Origin: Microbacterium foliorum
GTDB lineage: Bacteria > Actinomycetota > Actinomycetes > Actinomycetales > Microbacteriaceae
Direction of reading: 5' to 3'
Assembly (NCBI RefSeq): GCF_006385575.1
Contig: NZ_CP041040.1
Location: forward strand, 1,178,001 to 1,242,000
DNA length: 64,000 nt
A model generated the notes under the pieces. The model saw only the letters and a list, made by a program, of their open reading frames with translations. It was not told where the DNA came from and made no database searches. The first letter of the stretch is position 1, and each line of letters starts with the position of its first letter. Shown here in pieces: positions 32,682-42,861 of this stretch. Both the position numbers and the translations under genes were made by a program.

Positions 32682-33533
32682 TCAGTCGATCCGCACGTCC
32701 AGGCCGAGGTCGAGCGCCCTCGCCGAGTGCGTCAACGCTCCGACCGAGATCACGTCGACCCCGGTCGCCGCGATGCCGGCGACCGTGTCGAGATTCACGC
32801 CGCCCGAGGCCTCGACCTGCGCGCGGCCATCGATCAGCGCCACTCCCGCGCGCAGCTCGTCGAGCGAGAAGTTGTCGAGCAGCACGGTGTGTGCGCCGCC
32901 GTCGAGCACCACCGGGATCTGATCGAGCCGGTCGACCTCGACGACCACATGGGTGGTGTGCGGCAGGCGCGAGAGCGCATCGCGCAGAGCGGTGGCGAGG
33001 TCGACGCCCGAGCGCTTCAGCACCGCGAGGTGGTTGTCCTTGGCCATCACCGCGTCCGACAGTGAGTGGCGGTGGTTGTGTCCGCCTCCCGAGAGCACGG
33101 CATGCCGTTCGAAGGCGCGGAGTCCCGGGGTCGTCTTCCGAGTATCCGCAATGCGTGCCGGCGTTCCGTCGATCGCGCGCACGTACGCGGCGGTGACTGT
33201 CGCGATGCCGCTCATCCGCTGCGTGAAGTTCAGCGCGATGCGCTCGGCTGTGAGGATCCCTCGGCCGGATCCCGACACCGAGGCGAGCACATCACCCGCA
33301 GAGAAGGCGTCACCGTCACCCACGTGCACGTCGATCGCGATCGTCGGATCGGTGAGACGGAACGCGGCCGAGAACACCTCTCCTCCGCTGAAGATCCCCG
33401 CTTCACGGGCGACCAGGTCGGCGGTGGCGGTGGCATCCGAGGGCAGCAGCGTGGTGCTGGTGAGGTCGCCCCAGGGAGCGTCCTCCTCGAGCGCTGCGCC
33501 GACGACGCGGGTGATGTGGGCGGGGGTGAGCAT
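32682..33533 (-). CDS. nadC: carboxylating nicotinate-nucleotide diphosphorylase
   Basis: Quinolinate phosphoribosyltransferase: quinolinate + PRPP to nicotinate mononucleotide, CO2 and PPi. The 283-residue protein begins MLTPAHITRVVGAALEEDAPWGDLTS and contains RIALNFTQRMSGIATVTAAYV, ADTRKTTPGLRAFERHAV and GGGHNHRHSLSDAVMAKDNH, the active-site basic residues, ending with VEASGGVNLDTVAGIAATGVDVISVGALT. Its ATG overlaps the nadB stop (TGATG), so it is translationally coupled. Confidence 0.96.
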   Translation of the reverse strand: MLTPAHITRVVGAALEEDAPWGDLTSTTLLPSDATATADLVAREAGIFSGGEVFSAAFRLTDPTIAIDVHVGDGDAFSAGDVLASVSGSGRGILTAERIALNFTQRMSGIATVTAAYVRAIDGTPARIADTRKTTPGLRAFERHAVLSGGGHNHRHSLSDAVMAKDNHLAVLKRSGVDLATALRDALSRLPHTTHVVVEVDRLDQIPVVLDGGAHTVLLDNFSLDELRAGVALIDGRAQVEASGGVNLDTVAGIAATGVDVISVGALTHSARALDLGLDVRID

Positions 33534-35047
33534 CAGACGGTCTCCAGGAGAGGTGCGGTGACGGGGTCGCGGAAGTGCGCACCGATCGAGTCGGTGCGGG
33601 CGAGAGCTGCGGATGCCGTCGCCTCGCCGAGCAGGAGCAGGTTCGCGTCCTCGCGCTCGGCGACGGTCGTGGGGTCGGGGGCGGCGGCGAGCCAGCGACG
33701 CACCGTGATCACGGCATGCCGGAGACCGTCTTCCGAGCGCAGCAGGCCCACGTGGTCCCACATCAAGCGCTGGAGTGCTGCGCGATCGAACGCGGTGCCG
33801 TCGGCGTCCACGTCGTCCGAGCCCCGGCCATCGTCGCGCATCGCGTCGTTCACAGGCTCGACACGGGTGTCCGTCTGGGGATGCTGCCAGGGTGCATCGA
33901 GCGCCGCTGCCGCTCGTGCGCTGAAGACGGCGCCTTCGAGCAGGGAGTTCGAGGCGAGGCGATTCGCTCCGTGCACGCCCGTCCGCGCGACCTCGCCCAC
34001 CGCGAACAGGCCATGGATGGACGTGCGGCCGTCGAGGTCGGTGACGACGCCGCCCATAAGGTAGTGCGCGGCCGGTGTCACGGGAATCGGCTCGGACGCC
34101 CAGTCGAAACCCCGTTCACGCGTGACCCGATCGATGGTCGGGAACCGATCTGCGAGCCGGGGTCCGCCGATCATCGTCGCGTCGAGATGCACGGGGGAGC
34201 CTTGCCGGGCGGTCTGTCGGGCGATCGCCCGGGCGACGACATCGCGCGGGGCGAGTTCGCCGTCGGGGTGGGTGTCGAAGACGAATCGCCGACCGGCCGC
34301 GTCGATCAGGGTCGCCCCTTCGCCGCGCACGGCTTCGGAGACGAGGAACGCGGGGCCCTCGGCCAGGATCGTCGGATGGAACTGCACGAACTCGAGGTCC
34401 GCGACCGCGGCGCCGATGCGCAGTGCGGCGGCGATGCCGTCTCCTGTGGCGCCCAGGGGGTTCGTGGTGTGCGCGAAGAGGTGACCGGCGCCGCCCGTCG
34501 CGAGGATCACTGCATCGGCTGAGAGGTCGGAAGTCACGCCGTCGACCACGACGCGGATGCCACGCGCGGTGCCGTCGTCGACGATCACGTCTGCGAGGAA
34601 GGCGCCTTCGACGACGGTGATCTCGGCGCTGCGGACAGCGGCCACCAGCGCCTCGGCGATCGCCGCTCCGGTGGCATCCCCGCCGGCATGGACGATGCGG
34701 GCGTGACGGTGAGCAGCCTCGCGTCCGAGCAGGAGCTCGCCGTCCGGCGACCGGTCGAATGCGACGCCTCGGGCGATCAGCTCGGCGATCCGTGCCGCGC
34801 CGTCTCGCACGAGAACCTCGACGGCGGCCGCATCCGAGAGCCCTGCCCCCGCATCGATCGTGTCGGCCGCGTGCTGCGCCGCCGAGTCGCCTGCGCCGTA
34901 GATCCCGGCGACGCCACCCTGCGCGTACCCCGTGCAGCCGTCGCCGATCGCGCCCTTCGTCACGACGGTGACCGAGTGCCCGGCCTCTCGCGCGTGCAGC
35001 GCTGCGGTCAGTCCGGCGATCCCCGATCCGACGACGATGACGTTCAT
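33533..35047 (-). CDS. nadB: L-aspartate oxidase
   Basis: FAD enzyme oxidising L-aspartate to iminoaspartate, the first NAD de novo step. The 504-residue protein has the N-terminal dinucleotide motif VVGSGIAGLTAALHA, SVTVVTKGAIGDGCTGYAQGGVAG, the catalytic-region LEFVQFHPTIL and MGGVVTDLDGRTSIHGLFAVGEVARTGVHGANRLASNSLLE. The ATG overlaps the nadA stop (ATGA). Product is unstable and passed to NadA, consistent with the coupling. Confidence 0.96.
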   Translation of the reverse strand: MNVIVVGSGIAGLTAALHAREAGHSVTVVTKGAIGDGCTGYAQGGVAGIYGAGDSAAQHAADTIDAGAGLSDAAAVEVLVRDGAARIAELIARGVAFDRSPDGELLLGREAAHRHARIVHAGGDATGAAIAEALVAAVRSAEITVVEGAFLADVIVDDGTARGIRVVVDGVTSDLSADAVILATGGAGHLFAHTTNPLGATGDGIAAALRIGAAVADLEFVQFHPTILAEGPAFLVSEAVRGEGATLIDAAGRRFVFDTHPDGELAPRDVVARAIARQTARQGSPVHLDATMIGGPRLADRFPTIDRVTRERGFDWASEPIPVTPAAHYLMGGVVTDLDGRTSIHGLFAVGEVARTGVHGANRLASNSLLEGAVFSARAAAALDAPWQHPQTDTRVEPVNDAMRDDGRGSDDVDADGTAFDRAALQRLMWDHVGLLRSEDGLRHAVITVRRWLAAAPDPTTVAEREDANLLLLGEATASAALARTDSIGAHFRDPVTAPLLETV

Positions 35048-36381
35048 CGTGCGCTCGCCACCACGGGCGGCTTCGCCGCCAGCATCCGCTCGAGAGCGAT
35101 GCGAGCGGGATCGGCCACATCGGCCGTCACCGTGATCCGGTTCGGGGTGCGACCCGCGACGAGCTCTTCCAGCACCCAGGCGAGGTACCCGGGGTGGATG
35201 CGATACATCGTCGAGCAGGGGCACACCACCGGGTCGAGGCAGAAGATCTCGTGCTGCGGGAACTGCGCCGCGAGGCGGCGGACGAGGTTGATCTCGGTGC
35301 CGATCGCGAACGTCGTCGGGGTGGTCGCCGCGGCGATCGCTCGGCGGATGTAATCGGTCGAACCCGCCTCATCAGCCGCGTCGACGACGGCCATGGGGCT
35401 CTCCGGGTGCACGATCACCCGGACGCCGGGGTGCTCCGCCCGCGCCTGGTCGATCTGGTCTACGGTGAACCGGCGGTGCACCGAACAGAACCCGTGCCAC
35501 AGGATCACCCGGGAGTCGACGAGCTCCGCCGCGGAAGAGCCGCCGAGCGCCTTGCGAGGGTTCCACATCGGCATCTGCTCGAGAGGCACGCCCATCGCCT
35601 TCGCGGTGTTGCGTCCGAGGTGCTGGTCGGGGAAGAACAGAACTCGTCGCCCGCGCTCGAAGGCCCACTCGAGCACGGTCTGCGCGTTCGACGAGGTGCA
35701 GACGATCCCGCCGTGTCGGCCGACGAAGCCCTTGATCGCGGCGGAGGAGTTCATGTACGTGACGGGGATCACCGGCACTCGACCGTCCTCGTCCTCCGCG
35801 TCGAGGTCGCCGAGCACGTCGGCGAGCTGTTCCCAGCAGTCCTCGACCTGATCGATGTCGGCCATATCGGCCATCGAGCACCCGGCCGCGAGGTTCGGCA
35901 GGATCACCGCCTGATCGGGGCCGGAGAGCAGGTCGGCCGTCTCGGCCATGAAGTGCACGCCGCAGAACACGATGGCCTCGGCATCGGGGCGCTCCTTCGC
36001 GGCGGTCGCGAGCTGGAACGAGTCGCCCACATAGTCGGCGTGCCGCACCACCTCTTCGCGCTGGTAGAAGTGTCCGAGGACGACGGCACGGTCGCCGAGC
36101 GTCGCCTTCGCCGCGCGGATGCGCTCGTCGAGGTCGTCCTCGCTCGCCTCGCGGTACTCGGCAGGGAGCTCTCCCTGACGCGGTGCCCCGGTCGGGATGA
36201 CGTCACCCATAGACGAACCAGGGCCATAGCCCGGGCGGGAGTCGAAGTCCCAGGGCCCGACGGCGAGATCGGTCGTGCATGTCGCATCTGTCGATGCGCC
36301 CGACACGATCGACTGGATCGCGTGGTCGACGGAGGCGTCGATCGGCTGGACGACCGGCGTCGGAACGAAGGTGATGCTCAT
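35044..36381 (-). CDS. nadA: quinolinate synthase
   Basis: Condenses iminoaspartate and dihydroxyacetone phosphate to quinolinate using a [4Fe-4S] cluster. The 445-residue long form carries the cluster cysteines in AAGCSMAD, the HGFCSVH segment and VCPCSTMYRIHP, and the substrate motifs GHFYQREEVV and FCGVHFMAETADLL. About 75 N-terminal residues precede the core, as in other actinobacterial NadA. The start overlaps the nrtR stop by four bases. Confidence 0.96.
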   Translation of the reverse strand: MSITFVPTPVVQPIDASVDHAIQSIVSGASTDATCTTDLAVGPWDFDSRPGYGPGSSMGDVIPTGAPRQGELPAEYREASEDDLDERIRAAKATLGDRAVVLGHFYQREEVVRHADYVGDSFQLATAAKERPDAEAIVFCGVHFMAETADLLSGPDQAVILPNLAAGCSMADMADIDQVEDCWEQLADVLGDLDAEDEDGRVPVIPVTYMNSSAAIKGFVGRHGGIVCTSSNAQTVLEWAFERGRRVLFFPDQHLGRNTAKAMGVPLEQMPMWNPRKALGGSSAAELVDSRVILWHGFCSVHRRFTVDQIDQARAEHPGVRVIVHPESPMAVVDAADEAGSTDYIRRAIAAATTPTTFAIGTEINLVRRLAAQFPQHEIFCLDPVVCPCSTMYRIHPGYLAWVLEELVAGRTPNRITVTADVADPARIALERMLAAKPPVVASAR

Positions 36382-37094
36382 CGGGTGCTCGTCTCCTCAG
36401 GGCCGAGAGGGCCGCGATCGGCCAGCTCGACATCGGTGTTGTAGCGGTACAGGCGGGCGGGGCGGTGACTGCCGGTGCGGAACCGGTCGGTCGGGAGCAG
36501 GTTGCCGGCGGACTCGACCTGACGGCGGAAGTTAGCCGGATCCAGGTGCTTTCCGAGGATCGCCTCGTATGCCTCGCGGAGGTCGGCCAGGGTGAACTCC
36601 GCAGGGAGGAACCCGTGGGCGACGCGGCTGTAGCCGACCTTGCTGCGCAGACGCCAGAGCGCGTAGTCGACGATCTTTCGGTGATCGAAGGCGAGCGGCG
36701 GCAGGTCGCCGAGATCGAACCAGCGCACGTTCTCGGGAGCGAGACCGGATGCTCGATGCGCGGCGCTCTGCGCGTCGACGTCGTCCTGACGCAGCAGCGC
36801 CCAGTAGACGATCGAGACCACACGAGTGGGGGAGCGGTCGACGGCTCCGAAGGCGTAGAGCTGCTCGAGGTAGCTGGGCGTGAGCCCCGTCGTTTCGGCG
36901 AGCGTGCGGGCGGCGGCGTCGACCGGTGATTCGGTCGGAGTCAGCCATCCGCCGGGCAGAGCCCACTGGTCGGCGAACGGCTCTCGGGTGCGCAGCACCA
37001 GCGGCAACGCGAGCACCGCAGCGCCGTCCTCGGTGCGACGCAGCGTGAGGATCACGGTCGACACGGCGACATCGATGCCTCTGGTTTGAGTCAT
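36378..37094 (-). CDS. nrtR: Nudix-related transcriptional regulator of NAD synthesis
   Basis: A 238-residue NrtR-type regulator: N-terminal Nudix-fold domain (about residues 8-150) and C-terminal winged helix (about 155-235, FTLADLREAYEAILGKHLDPANFRRQVE). The Nudix box reads GGWLTPTESPVDAAARTLAE then TTGL: the leading G-x5-E and the R are kept, but the E-x2-E-E catalytic core is degraded (RTLAETT), so it should sense rather than hydrolyse an ADP-ribose-type ligand. It is the first gene of the nadABC-nadS operon, equivalent to NdnR/NrtR autoregulated operons. AAGG five bases before the ATG supports the start. Confidence 0.9.
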   Translation of the reverse strand: MTQTRGIDVAVSTVILTLRRTEDGAAVLALPLVLRTREPFADQWALPGGWLTPTESPVDAAARTLAETTGLTPSYLEQLYAFGAVDRSPTRVVSIVYWALLRQDDVDAQSAAHRASGLAPENVRWFDLGDLPPLAFDHRKIVDYALWRLRSKVGYSRVAHGFLPAEFTLADLREAYEAILGKHLDPANFRRQVESAGNLLPTDRFRTGSHRPARLYRYNTDVELADRGPLGPEETSTR

Positions 37095-37114
37095 GGGTAC
37101 CTTATCCTCCGAGA

Positions 37115-37145
37115 TCGATCTTAGTGTCATCGCGACCATTAGTGC
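37115..37145 (-). promoter_or_regulatory. probable nrtR-nad promoter/operator region
   Basis: Upstream of nrtR the minus strand carries CACTAA twice, separated by about 12 nt, and the second runs into TAAGAT, a good -10 candidate, then AGATCGATCT, a short palindrome. NrtR-type regulators usually bind near their own promoter, so these are the best operator candidates seen, but no consensus could be compared. Confidence 0.35.
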
Positions 37146-37205
37146 GCGCATGTGACGATGCGGCACACCTGAAGCCGAAACGTTATATACCAGCGTTCCG
37201 GAGTC

Positions 37206-37234
37206 TTGTTGCCCTGTTGGCTATTTGTTAGGTT
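37206..37234 (+). promoter_or_regulatory. probable promoter of the first peptide ABC operon
   Basis: TTGTTG (37206-37211), a 17-bp spacer and TAGGTT (37229-37234) make a well-spaced promoter. Transcription would begin near 37241, giving a leader of about 100 nt that can fold (GAGTCCC with GGGGCTC, and GGGATCT with AGATCCC). Confidence 0.55.
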
Positions 37235-37249
37235 ACTGTCCTAACAAAT
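37223..37249. promoter_or_regulatory. 27-bp palindromic operator candidate
   Basis: ATTTGTTAGG and its exact complement CCTAACAAAT are separated by TTACTGT. This perfect 10-bp inverted repeat is A+T rich in a G+C-rich genome and covers the -10 box and probable start site of the peptide transporter operon, a position typical of a repressor operator. The regulator is unknown; nrtR is the nearest regulator gene. Confidence 0.7.
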
Positions 37250-37339
37250 CCCTTTCGGGGGATCTGTCGCGAGTCCCACTCGGGGCTCGGCTCCATCCGG
37301 AGATCCCTCCTGCAGTGCAGCACCGAGAGGAAATACAGA

Positions 37340-39031
37340 ATGATCCGTAACGGAAGGCGCAAGATAGCGCTCACCGCTGTGGCGGGGGCATCCGTCCTCG
37401 CCCTGGGTTTGACGGCCTGTGGCGCAGGCGGCGGCGACGAGGGGAGCGGCGGCGACAGCGACCGGGCTCTTCGCGTGTGGGCCGGCAGCCAGACCCCCAT
37501 CACCGCGAACTACAACCCGTTCGCCCCGACCGTGCTCCATGGTGCGCTCGGGCCGATCTTCGAGCCGCTGTTCTTCTTCAACAAGACGGCCGACGCCGAA
37601 CCGGTCGGCCTGATCGGCGACTCGTTCGAGTACAACGAGGACGGCACGGCGATCACGATCACCATCAAGCCCGACCTCAAGTGGAGCGACGGAGAGCCGC
37701 TCACCGCGGCCGACGTCGCATTCTCCTTCTCGTACGAGGCCAATAACCCCGAGGGCAACGGCCTGGTCTCCGCCGAGGCGACCGATGACACCACGGTCGT
37801 GCTCACCTACACGACCGCGCAGTACACGACCGAGTTCCAGCGTCTGGGATCGACCTACATCCTTCCCGAGCACGTCTGGTCGGAGGTCGCCGACTTCGCG
37901 AACTTCGCCAACGAGGAGCCTGTCGGTTCCGGCGCCTACGTCGTCGACAAGACGACGAGCGAGTCCTACACGCTCGTCGCCAACGAGAACTTCCGCGACG
38001 CCGACGAGCTCGGAGTCAAGAAGGTCCAGTACATCGCGGTCGACAACAACCAGACCGCTCAGGACCTGCTCGCCGCGGGCAAGCTCGACTGGACGGGCAT
38101 GTTCATCCCGAACCCCGACGACGTCACGGGCAACGGCGCGATCGACTGGATCAACACCCCGCAGGACCCGACGGTGCTCTACACCTGCTCGAACGCCGAG
38201 CTCGGCTGCACCGGTCCCCAGACGGATGTCGCGGTTCGCCAGGCGCTCAACGTCGCCATCGACCGTGCGGCGATCAAGGACAAGGCGTTCGTCGGTCTGA
38301 CCGGAGACATCTCGCCCACCTTCGCTCTGCTTCCGCGTGATGAGAAGTGGGTCGCGGACTCCGCCAACGAGGTCAGCCCCCAGGAGGCCGACGCCGCGGA
38401 GGCGGGCGAGATCCTCGAGGCTGCCGGCTACACGAAGGACGGCGACTACTACGCGAAGGACGGCGTGCCGCTCGAGCTCAGCCTGATCTCGGTTGACGGC
38501 TGGACCGACTACAACGACGCCGCGAAGCTGATCGCCGAGCAGGCAGAGGCGGCCGGCATCAAGGTCACGGCATCCACGGTGCAGTGGCAGGAGTTCTCAG
38601 ACGCCCGCCAGGGCGGCGACTTCCAGCTGATCGTCGGCGGTGTCATCGGCACGTCTGTGGCCGACCCGTTCCAGATCTACCGCGACTGGTTCGGCGGCAC
38701 GGCGGTGGAGTCCACCAGCCCGGTCGGCGCCGAGGTGCCTGCCGGCCGCTGGAACTTCAGCCGGTACAGCAACCCCGTGGTCGACACCGCAATCCAGTCC
38801 GCTGTCAGCACGAACGACGAGACCGAGAAGAAGGAGCTGTACGCCACGATCCAGACCGAGATCGTGCGCGACCTGCCCTACATCCCGCTCGTGATCAACG
38901 CGACGCAGACCTTCTACAACACGAAGGACTTCACGGGCTGGCCGACGGAGGAGGACCTCTACGCCTTCCCGCCGTCCTGGGGAGCGATCGCGGCGGGCTA
39001 CGTCCTGACGCAGCTCGAGCCGGTCAAGTAA
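37340..39031 (+). CDS. peptide ABC transporter substrate-binding lipoprotein (SBP family 5)
   Basis: A 563-residue extracytoplasmic lipoprotein. The lipobox is LTAC with C27 after a short basic and hydrophobic signal. The mature part has the family 5 features: YNPFAPTVLHGALGPIFEPLFFF, ITIKPDLKWSDGEPLTAADVAFSF and VRQALNVAIDRAAI. It should bind oligopeptides, dipeptides or other solutes such as sugars; specificity is not predictable. First gene of a five-gene transporter operon, about 100 nt after the probable promoter with the palindromic operator. Confidence 0.93.
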   Translation: MIRNGRRKIALTAVAGASVLALGLTACGAGGGDEGSGGDSDRALRVWAGSQTPITANYNPFAPTVLHGALGPIFEPLFFFNKTADAEPVGLIGDSFEYNEDGTAITITIKPDLKWSDGEPLTAADVAFSFSYEANNPEGNGLVSAEATDDTTVVLTYTTAQYTTEFQRLGSTYILPEHVWSEVADFANFANEEPVGSGAYVVDKTTSESYTLVANENFRDADELGVKKVQYIAVDNNQTAQDLLAAGKLDWTGMFIPNPDDVTGNGAIDWINTPQDPTVLYTCSNAELGCTGPQTDVAVRQALNVAIDRAAIKDKAFVGLTGDISPTFALLPRDEKWVADSANEVSPQEADAAEAGEILEAAGYTKDGDYYAKDGVPLELSLISVDGWTDYNDAAKLIAEQAEAAGIKVTASTVQWQEFSDARQGGDFQLIVGGVIGTSVADPFQIYRDWFGGTAVESTSPVGAEVPAGRWNFSRYSNPVVDTAIQSAVSTNDETEKKELYATIQTEIVRDLPYIPLVINATQTFYNTKDFTGWPTEEDLYAFPPSWGAIAAGYVLTQLEPVK

Positions 39032-39070
39032 CGCAATGGGGTCGGGGGAGCAGGAAGCAAGGTCAGTGAC

Positions 39071-40066
39071 ATGAAGTTCTATGCACGAAGAATCGGGTTC
39101 TACGCGTTCACGCTGTGGGCTGCGATCTCACTCAACTTCCTGCTTCCCCGGCTCATGCCGGGGAACCCGGCGGACATCATGATCGCCAAGATGCAGCGTG
39201 CGGGCGGCGAGGTCTCCGAGACCACGATCCGCAACATCAAGCTGCTTCTCGGCGGCGATGACTCGTCCCTCTGGGAGCAGTACATCGCGTACTGGGGGCG
39301 GATGCTCCAGGGCGACCTGGGCATCTCCGTCACCAAGTTCCCCGCGCCGGTGAGCGAGCTGATCGGCCAGGCGCTGCCCTGGACGCTCATCCTCGTCGGC
39401 ACGGTCACGGTGATCTCCTTCATCCTCGGCGTCGCGCTCGGTGCCTGGGCGGGGTGGAAGCGCGGTACCTGGGTCGACCACCTGATCCCGGCGACCACCG
39501 TGCTGCAGTCGATCCCGTACTTCTGGATGGCGCTGCTCCTCGTCTCGGTGTTCGCTGTCGGACTCGGCTGGTTCCCGATCTTCGGCGGCTATGACGTCTT
39601 CGAGTTCCCCGACGGCCCCGAACCGACCTGGGCGTTCTTCACGAATGCCCTCTCACACGCACTCCTACCCGCCATCACCATCGTCATCTCGTCGGTCGGC
39701 GGCTGGATGTTCGGAATGCGCAACATGATGGTGCAGACCATGGCCGAGGACTACGTGCTCACGGCCGAGGCGAAGGGACTCCGTCCGCGCCGCATCATGA
39801 CCACCTATGCCGCCCGCAACGCCGCGATCCCCTCGATCGCGGGCTTCTCGATCACTCTCGGCTTCGTCGTGGCCGGATCGATCGTCATGGAGCAGGTGTT
39901 CACCTACCCGGGCATCGGCAAGCTGATGTTCCAGGCGGTCACGAACAACGACTACGCGCTGATGCAGGGGCTCTTCCTCGTCATCACCATCACGGTGCTC
40001 GCCGCCAACTTCATCATGGACCTCGTCTATGGCTTCATCGACCCGAGGGCTCGCCAGAATGTCTGA
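39071..40066 (+). CDS. peptide ABC transporter permease (DppB/OppB type)
   Basis: A 331-residue permease with about six membrane helices; starts with the conserved FYARRIGFYAFTLWAAISLNFLLPRLMPGNPADI. The cytoplasmic EAA loop appears as EDYVLTAEAKGLRPRRIMTTYAARNAAIPSIAG. A long loop between helices 1 and 2 contains the periplasmic segment typical of OppB. It follows the binding protein gene by 39 bases, with GGGGAG/GGAAG purine stretches as ribosome binding site. Confidence 0.93.
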   Translation: MKFYARRIGFYAFTLWAAISLNFLLPRLMPGNPADIMIAKMQRAGGEVSETTIRNIKLLLGGDDSSLWEQYIAYWGRMLQGDLGISVTKFPAPVSELIGQALPWTLILVGTVTVISFILGVALGAWAGWKRGTWVDHLIPATTVLQSIPYFWMALLLVSVFAVGLGWFPIFGGYDVFEFPDGPEPTWAFFTNALSHALLPAITIVISSVGGWMFGMRNMMVQTMAEDYVLTAEAKGLRPRRIMTTYAARNAAIPSIAGFSITLGFVVAGSIVMEQVFTYPGIGKLMFQAVTNNDYALMQGLFLVITITVLAANFIMDLVYGFIDPRARQNV

Positions 40067-41035
40067 CACCGAGAACGCAGTGCTGATCACGAAGGATCAG
40101 CCCACGACCCAGCCCGCGAGCACCATCTCGCTGGCGACCCAGCGGGGGCGCAAGCGCCGCCGGGTGCTCCCGATCACCTCGCCGAAGTTCGTCGTCGGCG
40201 CTGTCATCGTCCTGTCGATCGTGCTCTTCGCGATCATCGCGCCGATCTTCTCGCAGAATCCGCGGAGTACCGACAACCCGGCCCTGCTCCCTCCGTCGCC
40301 GGAGCACTGGCTCGGCACCACCAAGCTCGGCAACGACATGTTCGCCCAACTCGCGATCGGCGCTCAGGGTTCACTGCTGGTCGGCGTCGTCGCCGGCGGC
40401 ATCGCGATCATCCTGTCCCTCCTCTTCGGGGTTCTCGCCGGATACCTCGGCGGATGGCGGGAGGATGCGCTCGCACTGCTGACCAACGTCATGATCGTGA
40501 TTCCCGGACTGCCGCTGGTCATGGTGATCGCGTCGTTCGTCCCGGAGCGCAACTGGCAGCTCGTCGCCTTCGTGCTCGGAATCACGTCCTGGGCCGGCGC
40601 CGCCTATGTGCTGCGTCTGCAGACTCGATCGCTGCGCACCCGTGACTACGTCTACGCGTCGAAGGTCGCGGGGGAGAGGTCCTTCCGGGTCATCCTCGTC
40701 GAGATCATGCCGAACCTGCTGCCGCTGCTCACCGCGCAGTTCCTGTTCGCGATCATCTTCGCGATCCTCGGCGAGGCCGGTCTCTCGTACCTCGGTCTCG
40801 GCCCCACCTCATCGATCACCTGGGGGACCATCCTCAACGATGCGCAGTCGGGCCAGGCTCTCGGCCGAGGCGCGTGGTGGTGGTTCGTACCGCCGGGAGT
40901 GATGATCGCCCTGCTCGGTGCGGGACTCGCTCTCATCAACTTCGCGATCGACGAGGTCATCAACCCCAAGCTCCGCAACGCGCCGGATGCGGCTCGCCGT
41001 GTGCGCAAGGCGGCCAAGATGAAGGGACTCGCCGC

Positions 41036-41039
<4 letters not shown>
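40059..41039 (+). CDS. peptide ABC transporter permease (DppC/OppC type)
   Basis: A 326-residue partner permease. The N-terminus is cytoplasmic with KRRRVLPITSPKFVVGAVIVLSIVLFAIIAPIF as first helix, then PPSPEHWLGTTKLGNDMFAQLAIGAQGSL, a family hallmark, and the EAA loop region TRDYVYASKVAGERSFRVILVEIMPNLLPLL. The ATG overlaps the previous stop by eight bases, so the two permeases are coupled. Confidence 0.93.
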
Positions 41040-41895
<856 letters not shown>

Positions 41896-41899
<4 letters not shown>

Positions 41900-42732
41900 G
41901 CGCTCACACCCTCGAGGCCCGCAACCTGGTGAAGGACTTCACTCTGCGATCAGGGCTGAAGACGTCGGTCCTGCACGCGGTCAAGGATGTGTCCTTCACC
42001 ATCGAGGCGGGCAAGACGGTCGCCCTCGTCGGGGAGTCGGGCTCGGGCAAGTCGACGATCGCTCGGATGCTGATGAAGCTCGAGACGCCGACGAGCGGTC
42101 AGATCCTGCTCGACGGCACAGACTCGGGGATGCGCGGCCGCGCGGTCGAGGACTACCGCTCGCAGGTGCAGATGGTGTTCCAGGACCCGTTCGCCTCGCT
42201 GAACCCGTTCCACACGATCATCCATCACCTCGAGCGCCCGATCAGACTCCACCACCCGAAGCTCTCGAGCAAGCAGGTGCGTGAGCGCGCCATCGAGCTG
42301 CTCGAACGCGTGCGGCTGTCACCAGGCGAGAGCTTCGCGGAACGTCGTCCGCATGAACTGTCGGGTGGCCAACGACAGCGCGTGGCGATCGCGCGGGCGC
42401 TGGCGCCGGGAGCGCGGTTCATCGTCGCGGATGAGCCGGTCTCGATGCTCGACGTGTCGATCCGCTTGGGAGTGCTGAACCTGTTGGCCGATCTGCAGCG
42501 TGAGGAGAACCTCGGGGTGCTCTACATCACGCACGACCTTGCCACGGCCCGCCACTTCAGTGACGAGATCATGGTGCTGTACAAGGGCGATGTCGTCGAG
42601 CGCGGCCCCGCCGACGACGTCATCCTCAACCCGCAGCACGAGTACACGAAGACGCTTCTGGGCGCCGCGCCCGAACCCGAGAATCTCGGGCGCCTGCGCG
42701 ACGAGGTCAGGGCCGAACTGGCAGGCCGCTGA
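41896..42732 (+). CDS. peptide ABC transporter ATPase (DppF/OppF type)
   Basis: A 278-residue second ATPase: Walker A GESGSGKST, VFQDPFASLNPFHTI, LSGGQRQRVAIARAL, FIVADEPVSMLDVSIR and ITHDLATARHFSDEI. It pairs with the preceding ATPase as a heterodimer. The start overlaps the preceding stop (ATGA). Last gene of the operon; a stem-loop at 42751-42787 follows. Confidence 0.93.
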
Positions 42733-42750
42733 CGGCATTCTCGCCCTGTG

Positions 42751-42787
42751 CTCTCCTGTCGCCGTCCGGTCGACGGTCGCAGGAGAG
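42751..42787 (+). terminator. stem-loop after the first peptide ABC operon
   Basis: CTCTCCTGTCGCCGTC pairs with GACGGTCGCAGGAGAG at 13 of 16 positions around a short loop, 18 bases past the last stop. No long T run follows. Confidence 0.6.
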
Positions 42788-42826
42788 CGCGGCCTTCTGA
42801 GGCCTGTGCGGATGGCATCGACCCGC

Positions 42827-42832
42827 TAGACT
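42827..42832 (+). promoter_or_regulatory. probable -10 box of the gcv operon
   Basis: TAGACT precedes the glycine riboswitch; transcription would start near 42839, giving a leader of about 350 nt before gcvT. No clear -35 box is seen. Confidence 0.5.
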
Positions 42833-42861
42833 GAGGCCACAACTGAAGACAGGCCGAATGA

